From: Trematomus loennbergii
Taxonomy: Eukaryota > Chordata > Actinopteri > Perciformes > Nototheniidae
Length of the DNA: 64,000 nt
Assembly (NCBI GenBank): GCA_012861695.1
Contig: JAAOOA010000060.1
Location: forward strand, 4,983,683 to 5,047,682
Direction of reading: 5' to 3'
Part shown: piece by piece, positions 11,939-22,319 of the stretch
Layout of the letters: the number at the start of each line of letters is the position of its first letter
Position numbering within the stretch: position 1 is the stretch's first letter
Notes under the pieces: model-generated
Database searches by the model: none
What the model was told of the DNA's origin: nothing
What the model saw: only the letters and a program-made list of their open reading frames with translations
Program-made: the position numbers and the translations under genes

Positions 11939-12538
11939 CTGAACAAAAAATAAGAGCAAGCACAGCATAAAGTAAAGTTCAGGCCTGTGTGATTTTTTTA
12001 AACACAATTTAACAAGCATGGTAAATGTATACCTGAGTTTGACAGACTTCTCTATAGGACAGGCTGAAGATCAGTCAAAGTTACTTATGTTCTCACTTCT
12101 ATCAATATCTATAAACTCTTGGAAGTCTGTGTTGTATTTTAAAATCCTATCAAAGACAAATCCAAATCCACCTGTTACTTCCAGGAGATGGTTTGTGCTT
12201 TGGACACTGTAGATTTTTCTTTTCTTTTAATTTCCTTTCCATTCTTAAATGAAATTGCAAGGACTTTAACAGATTCATGCTGCTCATTCCCGCTTCCTGT
12301 AATTATAAGAAAAAGACAAATTCATCCTGATGTTGACTAATCATATTATGCCAGATTAAATGAAATGCCATCATCTACAGTATCATCTTCTAGTTAAACA
12401 CATTAATACACACCTTATAAGCAGTATGGTAGTTTTAAGTTAATTAACTTCTCCCATAAAGACAACTTCTAGAGAAGCTCCGCCTCCAGTGGCGTTTTCT
12501 TCTGGAGGCTGGGTATTTCTTTATATTTTTTATTTGTA
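11939..12538. other. Non-coding stretch, nothing firm
   Basis: AT-rich. No domain, no terminal repeats. It may contain introns of the exon remnant at 11785-11938, but this cannot be shown. Confidence 0.4.
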
Positions 12539-13267
12539 TTAAAGGAGAGGTGTCATGGCCATTTCTACTGATCATAATTACATTGTTGAGGTATACTAAA
12601 ATAGATTTATACTGTGCAATTTTCCAAACTCACATTGGTTTCGCATACAGCATCTCTGTAAAGTATGTGTATTCAGCAGTATTCACTCTCTCCACTAAAC
12701 GGCTCGTTGGAGCTCTTGCCCCCCCCTCCCTGTGAGCCTAGTGTGCTCCGATTGGTCAGCTAGGCCACTCTGTTCTGATTAGTCAACCACCAGAGAGGCT
12801 CCGCCCATGTCTAACAGTGCTTTTTTCAGCTCGCTCTCAGCGGAACAACAGTCTTATAATGGCCTCGGTACAGTCGTATATTTTATACGCTAACTAACCG
12901 AACTGTACCTACAACTGTTGTTATAGAAGAGTAAGTTATTTTTACCTGTAATAAACTACTACTGTTTGATGAGAAATCAAATCATGGTTTGCTATGAATG
13001 ATATGTTATAGGAGCAAATAATTCAGGGAAGAAAGGATAGGCCTACCAAGTACCATCAAACTTTTTTTAGAAATGTACAAAATGAACATGCGTAAATATA
13101 CATATATACACTGTATATCATCCATTCCTCCCCTTATAGGCGTTTTCGGCATCTTGCCTATCGCAGCTTTGTAAGCGGCTGCCGGGCTTTTTAGGACGAG
13201 GCATCAGAGTGGGTCATCCCGTGTGTGTGTTGTCCGCCAGATACGCCAGGAGTTTCCTGATCTGGCT

Positions 13268-14458
13268 GGACGAAATCAAATGCAAATCACAAAATATTAG
13301 AGAAACTTAGTTGTTTTAGATTTCGTTAGTAGTAGTTGTGGTAGGAGTGTGTATATCTAATCTATCTATCTATCTAATCAACACAGTTAGCTTGCCAGCT
13401 AATATGCTAAGCTACGTTTGCTAGTTGTTCAGTGTAATATGCTATAGGCTACTATACTATACTATACTATGAACAACAGATAGTGGTTCATATTAGGCTA
13501 TCAAGAACATGTTTACAATTGCAATCTTATACGGGTAGTCTGCTACATTCATTGTAGCTGGCATAACAACAATGTTTTCCCGAGCAAACTAATGTCTAGC
13601 TCCGTTTTTTAGCTCGGTAGCATACACGCTAGGAACGCCAGCTATAATGTAATTACGTTTCGCGACTGACCGTACGATAAATCACCCGGAGTATACTGTC
13701 TATGAGTATTTCGTGTGTGAATGCAGACATTCTCCTGCTATGAGATACATGTATGTAAGGCCATCTGCTGATATTAGAGTTGATATATGGAAACGCTAGC
13801 AACTTAGTTAGCACAGTTAGCACTGTGTCAATGGCTTAGCAGTCCGACACACGTTTACACATTTAAACAGTCGTGGTAGATACCTTGTTTGGGAGACATT
13901 CCTAACGAAATGAAGTGCCAATCACAAAATATTATTGAAACTTAGTCGTTTTATGTTCGTCAGCTTGCCAGCTGGATTACAATGCTAACCTACGTTTGCT
14001 AGTTGTTCAGTGTAATATGCTATAGGCTACTATACTATACTATGAACAACAGATAGTGGTTCATATTAGGCTATCAAGAACATGTTTACAATTGCAATCT
14101 TATACGGGTAGTCTGCTACATTCATTGTAGCTGGCATAACAACAATGTTTTCCCGAGCAAACTCATGTCTAGTTCCATTGTTTAGCTTGGTAGCATACAC
14201 GCTAGGAACGCCAGCTATAATGTAATTACGTTTCCCGACTGACCGTACGGTAAATCACCCGGAGTATACTGTCTATGAGTATTTGTGTGTGAATGCAGAC
14301 ATTCTCCTGCTATGAGATACATGTATCTAATATCTGCTGATATTAGAGTTGATATATGGAAACGCTAGCAACTTTTAGCACAGTTAGCACTGTGTCAATG
14401 GCTTAGCAGTCCGACACACGTTTACACATTTAAACAGTCGTGGTAGATACCTTGTTTG
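13268..14458. repeat. Tandem duplication inside the Kolobok-like element
   Basis: Copy 1 (about 13268-13892) and copy 2 (about 13903-14458) share, in order: a CACAAAATATTA block, CTTGCCAGCT, the ACTATACTATACTATGAACA tract, CTTATACGGGTAGTCTGCT, CTAGGAACGCCAGC and ACCTTGTTTG. Copy 2 is shorter, partly because the TATAC run is shorter. A degenerate version of the same duplication is visible in copy 4 (about 49800-50170). Confidence 0.9.
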
Positions 14459-14488
14459 ATAAATACACAAATAACAATGCAAACTTAC

Positions 14489-14760
14489 AGGTTGTGTACC
14501 CGAATCTTCCCCTGCTCCAAACGGTCCAAACAAACTAGGAATAGCATCGTCCTTCAGTTTCAAATGATGTGCATATCCGGCCTCAAACTGGGCAATGTTT
14601 TGGAAGCTTTCGTCTGTGAAATGCACACAGTAACGTTCTTCGAGCCTCTGAAGGAACAGTGTTAAACAGAATTTCAACCATTGACTTGTCGTGGTTCTTC
14701 CGTCGGTAGGACAAACAGCTCAGATTTCTCCTCACATTTCAGGAAACAGGTCCTTGGCAT
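14489..14760 (-). pseudogene. THAP-domain exon of Kolobok-like element
   Basis: From ATG at 14760 the frame begins MPRTC, C after three residues, then ELFVLP, the start of a C2CH THAP finger. A frameshift around the PRQ codons moves the match to the next frame: QWLKF, then CVHFTDESFQN, EAGYAH, LKLKDDAIPSLFGP. The exon ends at a GTAAGT donor. The spacing C-x-H in CVHF is one residue shorter than the usual C-x2-H, so a small deletion has probably occurred there. DNA binding by the product is unlikely in this state. Confidence 0.7.
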
Positions 14761-15101
14761 TGGCATGACTGGATCGATTGTGAACTGAACCAGAGCTTCC
14801 AACAGTAATGTTAGGCTGGCAGAGGGTGCGGCCAGCGCCGCTGGGTGTGGCCATAGCTCTTCCGGATTGGTCCATTTTGTTCCGGGTACCGCATGACATC
14901 ATGCCGTACCCGGAAGAATCAAATGGACAGTGACGTATCTCCAACGAGGCGTTTTGGGGAGGTATTTTCTGTGTTAGAGTTTTACTCGCTACAGGGTGTA
15001 CTGTGAGGGTTTTGACTCTGCACACCGTTTACATGCATAAAAACCTTCATAACACACAAGGGGACGGGTAATAACCCGAAAAGCATGAACCTCTCCTTTA
15101 A

Positions 15102-15611
15102 AAAACATCTCTCCGCTGTTGTCAGTGAGTATTTTACAAAGACTGAAACAGCGCCCCTCTTAATTAATGTGTGGTGAAACACAATACTCACTATACTACA
15201 CTCGCAGTGCGCTGTGTCAGGGACATGTCAAGGAAAGCCCGCCGGCCTTCCCTTCCAACGATTTGATTGATCGGAAGGAAAGCCCGCCGGCCATTCCCCT
15301 CCGACCAATCAAATCATCGGAAGGGAAGGCCTGACGTGCCGAGCGTCACGTGATGCTACGTCTCACACAACTGCCGTTACCGTAGCGACAAGAGGCAGAT
15401 ATGAAAATCTCCCTTCTACACAATATAATATTTGCAAGTATAGAGTAGTGGCTGATGTTTTTAGTCAGAAACAGGTAAACTGTGTACACTTACTACAAAT
15501 AAATAACTTTAGTGCTGAGTTACTTATTTGCACTGTAAGAGACTGTATATTAATGCAGCCTCTGTCGGTCTTCTCACTCGCACTTTCCCGCCACATCTGG
15601 TCGAACAATGA
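15102..15611. other. Non-coding stretch with a GC-rich hairpin
   Basis: Contains an imperfect inverted repeat: about 31 bp at 15244-15274 and its complement at 15301-15331, separated by 26 bp, and a direct copy of GGAAAGCCCGCCGGCC. No gene seen. Confidence 0.6.
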
Positions 15612-15848
15612 AACGGTGGGTTACATATTGTAACCCTGGTTATATAAGCACAGGTGGAGCCCTCTACTGGACTCTATGGGTACTACCCTTAACCATGCTA
15701 TGTGAGCATTCACATACTGAGTTGCATAAACGTAGCCGGCCTACCTGAATGCGCGCGCAGGCACACAGTATATAAGGCGGCCACGCCTCCTGGTCCTGTT
15801 ATCCTACACCCTCTTCAGCGAGCGGCATAGGAAAGACAGGGCCCCTAG

Positions 15849-15946
15849 GTAGAGGGCTCCGCCTGTGCTTATATAACCAGGGTTACAATATGTAACCCAC
15901 CGTTATATTTCACACAGGCTCCGCCCTCTACTGGACTCTATGGGTA
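15849..15946. repeat. DIRS internal complementary region
   Basis: The first part (15849-15904) is the reverse complement of the left terminus (15612-15668). The second part (15901-15946) is the reverse complement of the right terminus (about 20019-20064). The two meet at CCGTT/ATATTTC, so the region has the sequence expected of the circle junction template. Confidence 0.85.
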
Positions 15947-16194
15947 CAGTGGCTGGAGCCCTGATGGATAAACGCCCTGTCGTTCAACAACATTGACCCA
16001 TCACACTGCCCCTGACCGGCTTTTGGTCCCCACACTCACACACGCTTACCTCGTAGAGTGTGCATGGAAAATAGTGAGGAAGGCGAGGAGCGTCCTCCAA
16101 TCCTGTATGGGTTTGCAGCATACTACGTTTCCCGGGCCCCTAAGGCGCATGGGAAGACATAAGTGTGTCCCGAGGGGGGGGGGGGGTCAGATGC

Positions 16195-17130
16195 CTACTG
16201 ACCCACAGCCCCCCCCCCCCTCTCACCAGTCGTGTGTTGCCCCAGCAAGCACCGAGGATGAGAAGGAGTCAGACATGTCCAAGTGATAAGACCTGGCATA
16301 GACCAAGACGCCGCCCTGCATATGTCCTCCACACTCACGCCGTTGAACAAAGCTGTTGACAGGGCCATACCCCGTGTAGAGTGTGCACGGACCCCAGTGG
16401 GGAAGGCCCTCCCCGCCTGTCCGTAGGCATGTGAGATGCACTCGCAGAGCCATCCTGTCAGGTGTTTCTTGGACAGAGCTTTACCGGCCACACCCCCCCC
16501 AAAGCACAAAAACAGCTGTTCAGTGCGCCTAGTGGCAGCCGTGCGGTCCACATAACATGCCAGCGCACGCACCGGGCAGAGGAGGTGTAATTTAGCCTCC
16601 CTGGCCCCAATATGGGGTGGAAGACTAAAGCCGTCTAACTGTATAGCCCTCGACCTGAACGAACTCCTTAGGTTCTTAGGAACAAAGGAGGGGTTCGGTC
16701 TGAGTGTTGCCCCGCTATGGTCACCCCGGATCAAAAGGTAACTCGGGTGTACTGACAGAGCGGTCAGCTCGGACACTCTTTTGGCTGAAGTCAAAGCAAG
16801 CAGCAGAGCTGCTTTCAATGACAGAGCTTTCAGGGAGGAGCGCTCCAGAGGCTCAAATGGTTCTGTGACCAGAGCCTTGAGCACCAACGGCAGGTCCCAT
16901 TGCGGGGAGGAGGTGTGCACCACTGGGAGCTGTCTCCTGACCCCCAGCAAAAACCGCGCCATAAGCGGCTGATTGAAGGCTGACCTGCCACCAAATCCCT
17001 CATGGCAGGATGAAATGGGTGCTGCATACACTTTAATTGTGGAATAAGCAAGCCCCCTGTCCACCAGTAACTGTAAGTAGGACAGATAGAGCCCAGCGTA
17101 CAAGACAGAGGCTCTAGACTCCTTTTTCAC
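16195..17130 (-). pseudogene. DIRS tyrosine recombinase (YR), frameshifted at C-terminus
   Basis: The 311-residue frame carries the YR core: catalytic Arg in KRVSELTAL (about residue 118) and the HxxR box AHSTRG (His250, Arg253). The frame is lost at about residue 279. The expected Tyr-containing segment lies in the next frame, as ARSYHLDMSDSF at about 16270-16310, so the nucleophile is separated by a single frameshift. Downstream there is a G12/C12 hairpin at about 16174-16220. In the family this enzyme integrates the DNA circle by site-specific strand exchange. Confidence 0.8.
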
Positions 17131-17510
17131 ACCATCGCTGGAATCCCAACCACTTTGGCCTGTAACAGGCTGTGGCGGATTCTGTTATTGCTGCTTGGAT
17201 AGTCTGAATAACCTCGTCAGACAGTCCCCCTGTCTCATCCTGTCCCTCTCAGGAGCCAAGCCTGGAGAGGTTGGCCCAGATTAGGTAACGCCCCTATTGC
17301 ACCTGCCTCTTGAGACAGCGCCCCCCAGACCTGAGGCACCGTCCAGGGCTGGCCCACCATCGTCTGTGTCACCTCTGTATACCATGGCGCCAAACAGCCA
17401 CCTGGGGCCACTAGGATGACTGACAGACGTTCCCGTCTCACCCTCTCCAGGAGGGGGAGAATGAGATGCAGCGGTGGAAAGGTGTAGAGCAGCTTTCTGG
17501 CCATGGAAAA

Positions 17511-17984
17511 TCACAGGGCACAGTGGCTGTTGCGCCGGTTGGCGAACAGGTCCACCTCCGCTCTACCCGAACTGGGCGTGAACACCGTGATGTAGGACGT
17601 AACTCGCCCCAGTGGAGTTCCCCTCCGCAGATGTTTTGGGGACCCCCAGTATCGGAGGTTGCCCTCCACTGAGGGGGGGATGGTAACCAGACGTTGTTTG
17701 TGCCTCTTGGGATCTAAACGAAGACCGGCAAACCACCTCTGCAGGCGACGCATATGCAGTAATCCCAGTGGTACCATGGAGTGCGCAGCCGCCATCAGAC
17801 CCAGAGTCTGCATAATGGTCAAAGCTGACACTGTCGCCCCCTGTCGCAGTCTGCAAACTGCCCCAAGCAGGGATGCCTGTCTGCTCTCTGACAGGGTGGC
17901 CCGTAGTCTGCCTGCATCGAGCAGAACCCCCAGATACTGCACCTGCTGGTGAGGAATGGGGCTGCTCTTCTTCCAATTGACCAC
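17511..17984 (-). pseudogene. DIRS RNase H region, internally deleted
   Basis: Conserved connection-domain motifs are seen: QYLGVLLD, TLSESRQASLL, and ITVFT followed directly by GRAEVDLFANRRNSHCAL. In intact DIRS elements a longer RNase H segment separates these last two motifs, so an in-frame deletion is inferred. The frame continues in other phases at 17235-17504 (MARKLLYTFPPLHLILPLLE), the linker to the recombinase. Confidence 0.7.
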
Positions 17985-18572
17985 AATCCACTTGGATCAA
18001 TTGGGCTGTGTTTGCCCCTTCCCTGGACCTGGCCATGACTATGAGGTCGTATTAGTAAACCCTCATGCCATGGTCGCGAAGCGGCTGAAGCGCTGTGGCC
18101 ACACATCTGCTCAACGTGCGTGGGGATAGGGGTAGCCAAACGGTAGTCTGTTGTACTCGTAGGCTACCCCCCTGGAAGGCAAAACGCAAATACTTTTCTG
18201 TGCCTTGGAGCAATTTTCGACAGGAACGTAAGCGTCCTTCAGGTCGATGGTTGTGAACCAATCGCCCGGCTGCACTAGTTCCAGTAATTGTTTTACATAT
18301 GGAACTTTTTGCAGGCAATGTGCTGATTCAGGCTGCGAAGATCCAGAATGGGTCTGAACTCTCCTGTCTTCTTGGAAACCAGGAAGTACATGGAGTAAAG
18401 CCCCTTTTCTTTGTCCTGAACGCACCGCGGCACGCTCTCGGGAGGCCGCACGCCCCGTCATAATGCCGTCTTCACACAGACATTGAAATGCATCAATCGG
18501 AGCTATTAAACTAGGCGAGGTGTGTTTTCTGAACAACACGCCGGCCATAATGTCCCTGCACCCGCATAGCAC
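17985..18572 (-). pseudogene. DIRS reverse transcriptase, broken
   Basis: Motifs alternate between frames: GDWFTTIDLKDAY (RT motif A) in one, KYLRFAFQGG and LSPRTLSRCV in another. The YLDD-equivalent catalytic box at about 18040-18055 reads Y-stop-Y-D, so a nonsense change lies in motif C. At least two frameshifts. No activity expected. Confidence 0.75.
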
Positions 18573-19470
18573 TTTGACAGCACTTCCTGCAGTTTATCAC
18601 ACTCACATGCGCGCGCCCACTGGCTGCCTCCTTTACCGGAGTTACAACTGGGGTGGCGAGTGGGGAATTGTGTCTCATAATGGGAGCAACATTGTATGAA
18701 ACGGACATTATGGGGAAATGTGGAATTGTGGAGAGAGATGACTCTTACTCTGGGATGAATGCAATCGCTTTTATTGAATGCATTTTTCACACACACATCA
18801 CTCTAGAACTAGGGTTACAATACGTAACCTGAATGGAGGAGGGACGCTGCAAAACTGGAGTGAGTAACCCAGTCTCAGTGTCCTGTCCATCCACTCTGTC
18901 AGTACACAGCTGAGCTTCCATTCCCCATAAAACTGTGTTAGGGGACATGCAAGCAGCTGTGGAGCCGCAGCTAAGAAGCTGTAGTACTCTCTGGTGGCCT
19001 ACTCCGCTGCCAAACCTTCCATAAGAAGTTTGGCCCATGGGGGGCTGACACAGAAAGGGCCAATTTTCTACTGAGGTCCTTGAACGCACCGTCATAATGC
19101 CGTCTCTTTGAAACGGACATTATGGGGAAATGTGGAATTGTGGAGAGAGATGACTCTTACTCTGGGATAAATGCAATCGTTTTCACTGAATGCATTTCTC
19201 ACACACACATCACTCTAGAACTAGGGTTACAATACGTAACCCACCGTTCTTCTGCGGAGGTCCCTGAACGCACCGCGGCCACTCTCACCGCGCGCCCTCG
19301 TATTAACGCTGTGTTTCACATTCAACGGTGAAACGCATTAATCTGAGCTATTATACCAGGCAAGGTGTGTTTTCTGACAACAGCACGCCGTGCACAGTGC
19401 TTTGACAGCACTTTCTGCGGTTTATTCCCCTCACGTGCGCGTGAGCGGAGCAGAGGTTCTCTGCCCAGCC
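18480..19470. repeat. Internal duplication in the DIRS gag-proximal region
   Basis: A block of about 130 bp (18700-18835) recurs almost unchanged at 19108-19242. It includes GACATTATGGGGAAATGTGG and ends CTAGGGTTACAATACGTAACC. A flanking block at about 18480-18610 recurs, more diverged, at 19310-19440. The repeated GTTACAATACGTAAC resembles the terminal GTTACAATATGTAACCC, so terminal sequence seems to have been copied inward. Confidence 0.8.
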
Positions 19471-19869
19471 TGCTGCCTGCTGGGAGAAGATGGGTTGCCA
19501 CGCTCCGCCGCCATGGCCATCACCAGGGGGAAGTCCTGGCGGACAGACCTGGCGGTGGTCTTCCATGGACGCCGGACCCGGAAAGTGCCCGACAACGATA
19601 AGTCCTCGTCATCCCCCTCCCCGGCAAACGGAGCCATCCGCCCCGCTGGAATGGCGAACATGAATGGCGAACATGAATGGAACCGCCTCGGCCATATTCT
19701 GGTCCCCCAAACACTCGAAGCAGAGGTGGTGGGGAACGGCGCCCGCTAATAAGCCAGGGCACGAAGGACCGGCCCGGGTCTCCAGAAGTGGCGACTCCAT
19801 GAAGGTATGATAACTTCTTCTTCTTCTTTCAAACATTTTTACTTTCTCTGCATCAGTTGTTGCTCGCTC

Positions 19870-20064
19870 GCTGAAGAGAAAAAGGATAACAGGATCAGGA
19901 GGCGTGGCCGCCTTATATACTGTGTGCCTGCGCGCGCATTCAGGTAGGCTCGCCCTGATTGGCCGGCTACGTTTATGCAACTCAGTATGTGAATGCTCGC
20001 ATAGCATGGTTAAGGGTAGTACCCATAGAGTCCAGTAGAGGGCGGAGCCTGTGTGAAATATAAC
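19870..20064. repeat. DIRS right terminal inverted repeat
   Basis: Reverse complement of the left end at 15639-15800: shared blocks include GTACCCATAGAGTCCAGTAG, GGGCGGAGCCTGTG and the GCGCGCATTCAGGTAGGC block. A very similar end closes the second DIRS fragment at 48601. Confidence 0.85.
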
Positions 20065-20654
20065 CTAGCCAAAGTAGCTGAATAGCATTAAACATATAGC
20101 TGCTAATGCTATCAATATAATGCCGATTGAAAAATGATGGTCACAGAAAAGAGTGTAAGCTACATTAAGTTAAAAATAAAATAAAAAAGAAGATGGCCCT
20201 AAATGAAAATATTTGTCATCCAGGCAGCTAAACTCAAACAATAGTTAGCTGTTCAACATTGGCAAAACATATTTATTTAAGTTAAAAAATATTTATTTAG
20301 ACCCCTAGCTTGATCACATTATGACAATATATCTGCTCACTTTGTTAAAAATGTTTTGTTTCTGTATAACTTACCTAGTGTTAGACTCTCTGACACACGC
20401 TGACACATCCATCCTCCACAGCAGCCAGAGGTGAAAAGGGCAGTTTGGACATTTGATGGATTGTTGGACAGTTGAAAAATGATACATTTTAAATAACTCA
20501 ACCGTGATGGCAGGACAGTGGACACACTAATGTGTTGACTATGTGCATTTTTATTTTACACATGTGTGTGTAAAATGGTTCAGAATTACAGTGAATGTGT
20601 TGAATTGCCTTTGACACAGCAGTGTATTCAAAAATGACACATTACTTCTAAGAG
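20065..20654. other. Non-coding stretch, nothing recognised
   Basis: AT-rich, no domain and no paired element ends seen. Confidence 0.45.
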
Positions 20655-21030
20655 TGTAATACTTTTACAAACACTATAGTAATAATATGCATTCACTACG
20701 ACAATATCATACTATTACTATAGGAGTGTTCTATAGTGTGTTAAAAAAACAACTACAGAAACACTATATATCATACTATAGTAGTACTATTTAAAATAAT
20801 ATAGGAATAATACGGAAACACCAAAAAAAAAACTATAGTAATACTTTTACAAACATTATAGTAATAATATGCATTCACTATGACAATATCATACTATTAC
20901 TATAGGAGTGTTCTATAGTGTGTTCAAAAAACAACTACAGAAATACTATATATTATACTATTGTAATACTATTTAAAATAATATAGGAATACTACAAAGA
21001 TGTAGATACATAGTATTACTATTGAAATAT
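20655..21030. repeat. CTATAG-rich degenerate repeat array (right)
   Basis: Two longer units are visible: TTTACAAACACTATAGTAAT at about 20663 and a matching unit at about 20846, about 183 bp apart. They are near-identical through GTTCTATAGTGTGTT. Related to the array at 10005-10335. Confidence 0.75.
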
Positions 21031-21539
21031 TATAGGGTGTAGTGCCGAGAGACGGGAGTCGGAGCCGGTGTATCGAAAGTACAAGCTAAACTTTTATTAA
21101 GCATCAAGACAACATGTAAACACTTCAAGCCCGGGAAGATATGACGGCGGAAACAGCCAGTCCGGTTAACCCTAATGTCCGTGCGAACAATACCCCAACC
21201 ATAGTTCAGTGGGTGAATTATGTCCCCAGAATTCGCCCATAGTCAAAATCCTCGCGCCCTCTTAACAAGGCCCGGCCCCCCCGCTGATACTTTACCTCTG
21301 CCACATTATAGACTATATATGCATTACATTAATGGACATAATGTTCCTACTCCTTTCTGCACATATTCTGATTTCACATTTCTTAGTTTATATGCAAAAA
21401 TTCATTCATAGCATTCTATTTCCATGTAAACTACTGCTTTATTTATCTTATTGCTATTTAACTGTATTTTATTACGGTGTAAAAAAGATTTTGTGTTTTA
21501 TATTAGATTTCTTCTTTTTATATTTTATGTATGCACCAT

Positions 21540-21614
21540 GACATCAAGTCAAATTCCTAGTATGTGTGAACCTACCTGGCAATAAACCTGTTTCTGATTC
21601 TGATTCTGATTCTG
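21540..21614 (+). mobile_element. LINE/SINE 3' tail with TGATTC repeats
   Basis: TCAAATTCCTAG, then CCTGGCAATAAACCTG and four copies of TTCTGA. The reverse complement of the same tail is at 53376-53425. This is a common fish non-LTR 3' end. The body upstream is not recognisable. Confidence 0.55.
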
Positions 21615-22110
21615 AAGTACCACCCGACCCCGGCGCGTACAGACCACATGGGCCGAGGAGGCGGGGCCGCAGGCGAGGATAGGGGCAGGGGCGCCAACGA
21701 GGGCGCGGGCAACCCGGGGTGGGGGTCGGGTCATGGGAGGACGGCCCCGACGCGGGGGCAGAGCCAACTCCAACGACCTGGAAACGTCCACATGAGCAGG
21801 CTTAATCTGATCGACGGACACAGTCTCAGGCCTGCCACCAACGTCCACCACCAGGCTCTTGTCCACGTGTTGTATGACCCTGAACGGGCCGTCGTAAGGG
21901 GGCCGCAGGGGTCCGCGGTGGGCGTCGTGGCGAATGAAAACAAAATCCGCCGACCGTAGTCCGGGGGACACCCAGAAAGCTGGGTTGCTGTGCTGCGATG
22001 TGGGGACGGACGTAAATGTCCCGGCGGTCTCCAGCAGGGAGGAGCGCTGCCCGGCCGCAGACCAGGGCACAGTGGCGGCGGGAATGAATTCCCCGGGAAA
22101 ACTTAAATTA
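21610..22110 (-). pseudogene. Ty3/Gypsy Pol C-terminal fragment
   Basis: A minus-strand frame shows the post-integrase GPY/F-like domain: ADFVFIRHD, PPYDGPFRVI, then a hydrophobic strand, SVDQIKPAHVD. A proline/arginine-rich tail follows. The integrase core, RT and LTRs were not found in place, and the sequence differs from the Gypsy element at 26.6 kb, so this is a separate family. Confidence 0.7.
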
Positions 22111-22319
22111 ATTTGATTACACACTTAAGTAATAATACTTCATTATACGAGTTAATGTCATAGCTGCCTTCTAATCGTGGCATATAACAGTTTTATAATA
22201 TGTATACATTATAATATTAGAGTATTATTATTGATGCATTATCATGTTAGCAGCATATTTATGTCGTAGTTGGTCCAGGTGGTCCAACTTGTTGAATTGT
22301 TAAATCCAAGAAAAAACCT

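Larger units (their letters stand above)
12543..15097 (-). mobile_element. Kolobok-like element, copy 3 (2555 bp), longest copy
   Basis: Left end AGGAGAGGTGTCATGG and right end ATGAACCTCTCCT are flanked by TTAA at 12539-12542 and 15098-15101. The outer ~250 bp on each side match copies 1, 2 and 4. The interior carries a THAP exon on the minus strand (14489-14760) and two tandem copies of a ~570-630 bp block (13268-14458). No transposase catalytic region was recognised, so it is probably non-autonomous. Confidence 0.8.
15612..20064 (-). mobile_element. DIRS-type tyrosine-recombinase retrotransposon, nearly full length
   Basis: Coding order on the minus strand is a degenerate gag region, reverse transcriptase, RNase H, then a tyrosine recombinase. 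The ends are inverted repeats of about 190 bp (left 15639-15800, right about 19890-20064). An internal complementary region at 15849-15946 joins the complements of both termini, with the AAC/GTT trinucleotide shared at the junction. This is the hallmark of the DIRS replication scheme, in which a circular intermediate is inserted by the recombinase without target duplication. Numerous frameshifts, an internal deletion in RNase H and a duplicated gag-proximal block show it is inactive. Confidence 0.85.

Noticed and set aside
21600..22110. Considered as the 3' part of the Gypsy element at 26.6 kb
   Set aside because: Opposite strand, different post-integrase sequence and no shared LTR; a separate family.
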